From Deinococcus hopiensis KR-140 (GTDB lineage Bacteria > Deinococcota > Deinococci > Deinococcales > Deinococcaceae), in the NCBI GenBank assembly GCA_943327755.2, contig CALPYF020000044.1, forward strand, positions 1 to 32,159: 32,159 bases of DNA, written 5' to 3'. The number at the start of each line of letters is the position of its first letter. Position 1 is the first letter of the stretch. The position numbers and the translations under genes were made by a program. The notes beneath the pieces are model-generated. The model searched no databases, was not told the DNA's origin, and saw only the letters and a program-made list of their open reading frames with translations. Of this stretch, positions 27,976 through 32,159 are shown piece after piece.

Positions 27976-29054
27976 GCCCCGTGCAGGCGCGTGCACTGCT
28001 GCTCACCCTGGCGCTGCTGGGGACCGCTGGCGCCCAGGCCACACAGCTGCCGGTCACCGCCCCAACTGCCGTGACGATCCGCGACGTGCCGGCAGGTCAC
28101 TGGGCCCGCGAGGCCGTGGAACTCCTGGTGGGTCAGGGCCTGCTGCTGGGCTTCCCTGACGGTACATTCAAAGGCACGCAGGGCATCACGCGGTACGAGG
28201 CGGCCGTGATCTTTGGCCGATTCCTGCAATCGGGTCAGTTTGCCCGTGCCGCACTGACGCAGGAGCAGGTGCAGGTCCTGAGCCGCGGCCTGCTGGAAGT
28301 CAGCGACGAGCTGAAAGACGTGCTGGGGCGCGTGGCCGCCATCGAAGCCAAGAACGACACGCAGGACGCCCGCCTGGGCGCCGTGGAAGGCGCCTTGGCC
28401 ACCATGAACGACAACCTGACGAACCTCAAGCAGGCGAGTGAACCCGCCGTGGACGCTCGCCTGACGAACCTGGAACACACCGCGTCCACCCTCCCGGCGC
28501 TGGCCAGCAGCCTGACCCCGAAAACGGAGCATCAGGCCCTGGAAGCGCGTGTGCTGGCCCTGGAGATGGGGGGCGTGCAGGTGCCGCCCGTGGTGGCCCC
28601 CCTGCCCTTCCCGACCGGCCCTGAACCCACCAGGGACGGATACGCCGGGTTAGCCGTGGACCGGCAGAGCACCTTTGGGGTGACGGCCACCGTGGGAAGC
28701 CGCGCACTGCTGGGCCCGATCGGTGGGCAGGTGGGCGTGAGCTACAGCGGCGGGGCTGTGAGCGCCGATGTGGCCGGAACGGTTCACTTCGGGAATGCGA
28801 GTGGCCTGTCTCCCTACGTGGGGGCCGGAGCGGGCGCGACGTTCAGCCAGGGCCGCAGCACCGGGTCCGCCACGGATCTGTACGGTCTGGGCCTGGCCGG
28901 CGTGAACTACGCCGTCACGCCACAGGTGGGCGTGTTCGTCGAAGGGGCCGGGCGGTACTACCTCTCCAACGCTGGGCAGGGCACCGGACTGGCCAGCACC
29001 GACAGCAAAGGTCTGCGCGCACAGGCCAGGATCGGCCTGCGACTGAGGTTCTGA
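27972..29054 (+). CDS. SLH-domain, coiled-coil, beta-barrel envelope protein
   Basis: The 360-residue protein starts at GTG 27972, overlapping the previous stop (GTGA). After a signal peptide (MSPVQARALLLTLALLGTAG) comes an SLH domain at about 36-85, with the typical DVPAGHWAREAVELLVGQG and FPDGTFKGTQGITRYEAA. Residues about 93-200 form a coiled coil (SDELKDVLGRVAAIEAKNDT). The last 130 residues are alternating strands ending in LRARIGLRLRF-like aromatic closure, an outer-membrane beta-barrel of 8-10 strands. Deinococcus and Thermus use this plan (SlpA-like) to fix the outer envelope to the cell wall polymer. In this operon it could anchor or form the outer pore of the transfer channel. Confidence 0.85.
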   Translation: MSPVQARALLLTLALLGTAGAQATQLPVTAPTAVTIRDVPAGHWAREAVELLVGQGLLLGFPDGTFKGTQGITRYEAAVIFGRFLQSGQFARAALTQEQVQVLSRGLLEVSDELKDVLGRVAAIEAKNDTQDARLGAVEGALATMNDNLTNLKQASEPAVDARLTNLEHTASTLPALASSLTPKTEHQALEARVLALEMGGVQVPPVVAPLPFPTGPEPTRDGYAGLAVDRQSTFGVTATVGSRALLGPIGGQVGVSYSGGAVSADVAGTVHFGNASGLSPYVGAGAGATFSQGRSTGSATDLYGLGLAGVNYAVTPQVGVFVEGAGRYYLSNAGQGTGLASTDSKGLRAQARIGLRLRF

Positions 29055-29197
29055 TGTTCACCTACCGCCGCAACTACTCCACCAAGTACCCCTACCCCAT
29101 CAAGCGTTCGCCCTGGACCGCCCGTGTGGTCTGGCTGTGGCTCGCTGCAGGCGCGGCCGCTGTGTGTGCGGCGGTCCTGCCCATTCCCGGCTGCTGA
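29054..29197 (+). CDS. Small membrane peptide, 47 residues
   Basis: ATG 29054 shares its first base with the preceding stop (TGATG). The product begins MFTYRRNYSTKYPYPIKR and has one hydrophobic helix (about 24-42, VVWLWLAAGAAAVCAAVL), ending in PIPGC. The tight overlap, basic aromatic N-terminus and clean membrane helix suggest a real gene. It ends 18 nt before the next gene. Function unknown. Confidence 0.6.
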   Translation: MFTYRRNYSTKYPYPIKRSPWTARVVWLWLAAGAAAVCAAVLPIPGC

Positions 29198-29215
29198 GCA
29201 GCTGCAAGGAGCACC

Positions 29216-30274
29216 ATGACCAAGTTTGGCTTTCTGCTCCACCCCCGCACCCAAATTGCCAGTGACATGGGCCAGTTGTTCGGTGCTCCTTTTGGCTGGG
29301 TGCCTGATCAGGCGTACAACTGGGCACTGAGTAAGATGCCCGTCCCCCCCCTTGTCACTGGACGTATCCGGTTTGAACACAGCGAGCCCACCCCAGAAGG
29401 CCTGCTGGTCACCGTGCCCTTGAGTGCGCCGCTGCTGCTGGGCATGAACCGCCGCGACGTGCAGCACCGCGTGGAAGACGCCGTGGATAAGGCGCGGGAT
29501 CTCGGCGCGGGACTGGTGGGCCTGGGTGGGCTCACCGCCCCGGTGACTGCTGGAGGGAAAGCGTTCCTGCACCGCACGGACATTGGCATCACGAACGGGA
29601 ACGCCTTCACCGCTGCCATGACGTATCTGGCCATTGAGCGCCTGTTGCCGCATCTGCCGAGTTACCCCATCATTGCCCTGGTGGGCGCGACGGGCAGTGT
29701 TGGGGCCTGCGTCACTCAGCTGGTGGCTGAGCGGCACGTGGGGCAGCTGCTCTTGGTGGCGCGCAATGAAGTGCGGCTGGAGCTGCTGCGTGCCCCACTC
29801 CAAAGCAAGCATGTCCGCATCTCAACAGACATGCTTGACGTGCGCCAAGCAGACCTGATCGTGCTGATGACAAGTGCGGCGGACGCGTTGCTGCACAGCG
29901 AGCACTTGAAGGAGGGGGCCATTGTTCTGGACGACACGCAGCCGCGTAACACCAGTCCGGCGCTCGTGCAGACCAGGCCGGACGTGCAGGTGGTTGATGG
30001 AGGTTTGGTGGAAATCCCAACCATGCGGCTGAAGGGCACCATTGGCCTGAAGCGGGGACTTGCGTATGCGTGCTTGGCCGAAACCATGCTGCTGGCGCTG
30101 GACGGTCACCGCGGCCACTTCTCGCTGGGGCATCCGCGTGTGGATCAGGCCGAGTACATGCTGCACCTCGCAGATCAGCACGCCCACCTTGGCTTCTACT
30201 TGGCTCCGTTTCACGGCTTTGGAGAACCTATTGAAGTCAAAGAGCCTCCTCGCCAGGTCTTGCAGGTAACTTGA
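29216..30274 (+). CDS. Acyl-ACP reductase (AAR)-like oxidoreductase
   Basis: The 352-residue protein starts after AAGGAG (about 29204-29209). It resembles cyanobacterial long-chain acyl-ACP reductase along most of its length: AGLVGLGGLTAPVTAGG, then ITNGNAFTAAMTYLA, then the NAD(P)-binding GATGSVG (157-163), LLLVARNEVRLELL and YACLAETMLLAL. The last contains C286, which aligns by eye with the Cys that carries the acyl group in AAR (in FACFAEAM). The length is close to that of the cyanobacterial enzyme. It would reduce fatty acyl thioesters to aldehydes with NADPH. No aldehyde deformylating oxygenase is present here. It is often mislabelled as a shikimate-dehydrogenase-like protein. Its role in a conjugation operon is unclear. 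Confidence 0.75.
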   Translation: MTKFGFLLHPRTQIASDMGQLFGAPFGWVPDQAYNWALSKMPVPPLVTGRIRFEHSEPTPEGLLVTVPLSAPLLLGMNRRDVQHRVEDAVDKARDLGAGLVGLGGLTAPVTAGGKAFLHRTDIGITNGNAFTAAMTYLAIERLLPHLPSYPIIALVGATGSVGACVTQLVAERHVGQLLLVARNEVRLELLRAPLQSKHVRISTDMLDVRQADLIVLMTSAADALLHSEHLKEGAIVLDDTQPRNTSPALVQTRPDVQVVDGGLVEIPTMRLKGTIGLKRGLAYACLAETMLLALDGHRGHFSLGHPRVDQAEYMLHLADQHAHLGFYLAPFHGFGEPIEVKEPPRQVLQVT

Positions 30275-30284
30275 TTCATGCTAT

Positions 30285-30322
30285 AAGGAGAAAAGCCTCA
30301 AACCTGAGGCTCTTCTCCTTTT
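30285..30322. terminator. Strong terminator at the edge of the AT-rich island
   Basis: AAGGAGAA-A-AGCCTCA (30285-30300) pairs with TGAGGCT-C-TTCTCCTT (30305-30320) with one mismatch, followed by TT. It may also end leftward transcription from the island. Base composition changes sharply here. Confidence 0.8.
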
Positions 30323-30362
30323 AGATTGTCGCGAATATTCTAGCTAGCTGGTATATAGCACA

Positions 30363-30884
30363 TTAGAGAACTCGAAATATGAAGAGGCCGCAGAAGCGGA
30401 TTCTTATTAATTCTCTGATGTCATCGAGAGATGTGATAGCTTTAATATCATCAAGAGTAATCGTGATTACTCTTATTCCATCTTGCATTGCGGCTTGTAT
30501 GATCCCTATGGCGCCATCCATTCTATTATAGTTGCCTGTTACTCCATTTGCGGCGATGAATATGCCAGTTGTTAATCTTCTTCTTCGCATTTTGCCTATA
30601 AAGCTATCTAGGACGGGAGCGCCGGAAGGAGTAGACCAGTTTTTGCATTCAACTAGAATGATTGCTTCCCAAGGTCTTAATACATCCTCTACTTGGGCAT
30701 TCCATAATACGAGGTCTATTTCTTCTGAAGGTGTGTTCTGATCTTTATGTTGAACAACAACTCCATTCAGATGCTCAAAAAGATACTCAGAAAGGCTTTC
30801 AAAACTATCACCTTTATCCTTGGCGGTTGTGGCTTGCTCGGATGCAGTAATGCGGCGCTTTAATTCTGATATATCAAACGTCAC
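30363..30884 (-). CDS. PD-(D/E)XK nuclease (restriction-endonuclease-like)
   Basis: The 173-residue protein starts at ATG 30884, overlapping the end of the upstream gene by 11 nt. The nuclease core is visible: E29 in DSFESLSEYLFEHL, D57 in EEIDLVLWN, then E79 and K81 in AIILVECKNW, the classic E...D...ExK arrangement of Mrr/REase-like enzymes. The last part (about 100-160) is a Rossmann-like tail (TTGIFIAANGVTG, then IRVITITLDDI). It should cut DNA with a metal ion. The gene is AT-rich with codons unlike the plasmid backbone, so it was acquired from elsewhere. Together with the TIR-like partner it looks like a defence operon. Confidence 0.8.
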   Translation of the reverse strand: MTFDISELKRRITASEQATTAKDKGDSFESLSEYLFEHLNGVVVQHKDQNTPSEEIDLVLWNAQVEDVLRPWEAIILVECKNWSTPSGAPVLDSFIGKMRRRRLTTGIFIAANGVTGNYNRMDGAIGIIQAAMQDGIRVITITLDDIKAITSLDDIRELIRIRFCGLFIFRVL

Positions 30885-31815
30885 CTGAAACCCCGAATGC
30901 GACGTTTAAAATCTTTTCTGCGAATATTTTTAGAAAGTCTCCAGTTGTTTCGATTGTAGAAAGGTCTTGTCTATCAAAGATAATTACGCTTACGCCGTCT
31001 GCGTTGACCCTCTGTGACGCATAAGTTATGGCTGATCGCCTGACATTGCCCGCTGTAAAAATTACAATTGTTTTTAAACCATAGCTTTTACCAATTTTAA
31101 TAGTTCGGGAAATATTACTCTTATCCATCTCCTGTATAAACTTAATTTGTACGCCAATAGGATTGGCTATTAGATTGAAATTATAGTCTTCTCTTTTATT
31201 CCAAATAACGACATCAAAGGTTGTATCATTGTTTTCCGTTGGCGTACTTATATCCAAGCCATTAATGCTTTTTAGCAAGTTAAGTACATAATCTTCAAAT
31301 TCCTGCGCCTGCTGGTTGACATTTTGATTGAACTGTGGAGTTTTAAAAGGTTTTAGGAGCCGGCTGCGCTCTAACGTCAATTCATTGGAAGAGAGAGCAG
31401 ACTCAAAAGAGCTGTGTCGCGTGGCATCTCGTTCGCTTAAATATTTGAGACTGGTAGCAATCATGTGATGCGCGCCGCTAAGTCCAAAGGGAGATTTAAA
31501 ATCCATCTCGTAAAAAAATCTCCTACTTGTCACCGCTAGAGGTAAGTTGGAGAACTTATCAGCTATAATTAATGTTGGAACATTAGAGCCGTCTGCGACA
31601 CCTAGCTCATATAGTAAAAAAGGTGAATTCTTAGATATAAGAAGGATAATTAGATCTGCATTGCGGAATATTCCCCGTGCCTTTTTATAAATGTCATCTC
31701 CAAAATTCACATCATGCATTCCCTGCACGTTATGTCCCAGAGAAGATAAATAACCGACAACACTGTTCCTGAGCTGAACGGGAACATCAGTGGAGTGACT
31801 TATCGCTATTTGCAT
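30874..31815 (-). CDS. TIR-like domain fused to Mrr-like nuclease domain
   Basis: The 313-residue product has two domains. Residues 1-125 look TIR-like (TIR_2/SEFIR type): AISHSTD at the first strand, GDDIYKKARGIFRNADLIIL, and SPFLLYELGVA, in which E70 occupies the place of the NADase Glu. Residues about 165-313 look like an Mrr-type endonuclease: EFEDYVLNLLKSI, then D201 in TFDVVIWN and Q223/K225 in GVQIKF (a QxK variant), then IKIGKSYGLKTIVIFTAG. The TIR part may act as sensor or NAD-depleting effector and the nuclease part as DNA effector. It is first in the AT-rich two-gene unit. A weak TTAAAT box precedes ATG 31815 and the region abuts the IS4 end. Confidence 0.75.
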   Translation of the reverse strand: MQIAISHSTDVPVQLRNSVVGYLSSLGHNVQGMHDVNFGDDIYKKARGIFRNADLIILLISKNSPFLLYELGVADGSNVPTLIIADKFSNLPLAVTSRRFFYEMDFKSPFGLSGAHHMIATSLKYLSERDATRHSSFESALSSNELTLERSRLLKPFKTPQFNQNVNQQAQEFEDYVLNLLKSINGLDISTPTENNDTTFDVVIWNKREDYNFNLIANPIGVQIKFIQEMDKSNISRTIKIGKSYGLKTIVIFTAGNVRRSAITYASQRVNADGVSVIIFDRQDLSTIETTGDFLKIFAEKILNVAFGVSGDV

Positions 31816-31840
31816 CTTGATTGCAATTTAACCACAGGTT

Positions 31841-31869
31841 CCTCAGCACCTGACACTTCGGGAAACTGA
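31841..31869. mobile_element. Terminal sequence of an IS4-family element
   Basis: This is the outer end of the IS whose transposase enters from the right edge. The last codons of the transposase and its stop (31843-31845) lie inside it. A 26/29 match is found at 2697-2725. The element continues past the window, so the other end and target duplication are not seen. Confidence 0.6.
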
Positions 31870-32159
31870 CGTGCTGGCGGTTGGGAACGGCATTCCGAGG
31901 AGCCGCAGACAGTCCCAGAAGACCTCGCCGCCCCACCGTGCCGCTTGACTCAGGATCTGCCACCCGATCCGCGTCACGCTCACGACCGCTCGCCCACGCT
32001 TGTCCTGCCGAGGGGCGCAGGTCTCTGTCGGCTGCGCGCCGATCCGGGTCATCCAGGCCAGTGCGATACACAACAGTCCGAAAAGCCGAGAGATTCGTTC
32101 CGGCGCTGTCATGTGCGTGGCCTCCAGATTCAGGCCTCGGGCTTTCATCGCGGAAAACG
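31843..32159 (-). CDS. IS4-family transposase, C-terminal part, cut by window edge
   Basis: The minus-strand frame is open to the right edge; the Met at 32148 is internal. The protein reads FSAMKARGLNLEATHMTAPERISRLF in two parts (about 32157-32080), followed by GLLCIALAWMTRIG. This is the characteristic end of IS4-family DDE transposases (KxRGFxLExTHLTxPERI). Only the segment after the catalytic Glu is visible. It shows that an insertion sequence borders the TIR/nuclease island. Confidence 0.85.
   Translation of the reverse strand, partial: FSAMKARGLNLEATHMTAPERISRLFGLLCIALAWMTRIGAQPTETCAPRQDKRGRAVVSVTRIGWQILSQAARWGGEVFWDCLRLLGMPFPTASTSVSRSVRC

Overview
The window looks like part of a GC-rich conjugative plasmid (or plasmid-derived integrated element) from a Deinococcus-type bacterium. 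Three things suggest this. Many genes start with ATG placed 6-8 nt after a TANNNT -10 box, the leaderless arrangement common in Deinococcus. One transfer-operon protein joins an S-layer-homology (SLH) domain to a predicted beta-barrel. The high-GC coding style is uniform except for one AT-rich island at the right end. No rRNA, tRNA or CRISPR array was seen. The genus is an inference, not read from a marker gene.

Layout: (1) 1-2617 is an accessory edge: the 3' part of a DDE transposase, a possible gene stump, a membrane diguanylate cyclase and a convergent single-domain response regulator. (2) 2697-5030 is the replication region: a putative leaderless replication initiator gene whose stop codon lies in the first of six 20-bp iterons, followed by a gene-free stretch ending in strong hairpins. 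(3) 5030-8215 holds a putative DNA-binding protein and a leftward unit of VirB1-like lytic transglycosylase, HNH nuclease and HEPN-motif protein. (4) 8640-10416 is the mobilisation block: palindrome-rich DNA (candidate oriT), a short leader ORF, a ribbon-helix-helix protein and a compact HUH relaxase. (5) 10450-17271 carries a small membrane protein, the VirD4 coupling protein and a set of exported proteins. (6) 17293-30322 is the mating-pair-formation block: leftward VirB10-like, then rightward VirB2-, VirB3-, VirB4-, VirB5- and VirB6-like proteins, a phospholipase-D-fold relic, a SpoIIIAA/Ycf45-type ATPase where VirB11 would be expected, a possible VirB9-like protein, the SLH/beta-barrel protein and an acyl-ACP-reductase-like enzyme. 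(7) 30363-31815 is an AT-rich two-gene island, a TIR-like/Mrr-like nuclease fusion plus a PD-(D/E)XK nuclease, which looks like a defence module. An IS4-family element enters from the right edge.

How it fits together: the RHH protein and relaxase would process oriT, and VirD4 would hand the complex to a channel energised by VirB4 and the SpoIIIAA-like ATPase. The VirB2-like pilin and exported proteins would span a Deinococcus-type envelope. Nearly all transfer genes overlap by 1-4 nt (ATGA, GTGA, TAATG), so translation is probably coupled. No partition gene, VirB7 or VirB8 was recognised.

Most noteworthy are the TIR/REase pair, the SpoIIIAA-type ATPase in a T4SS operon, two non-catalytic PLD-fold secreted proteins, the SLH protein in the transfer operon, the AAR-like enzyme with its conserved cysteine, and iterons spaced at near-multiples of 23 bp.
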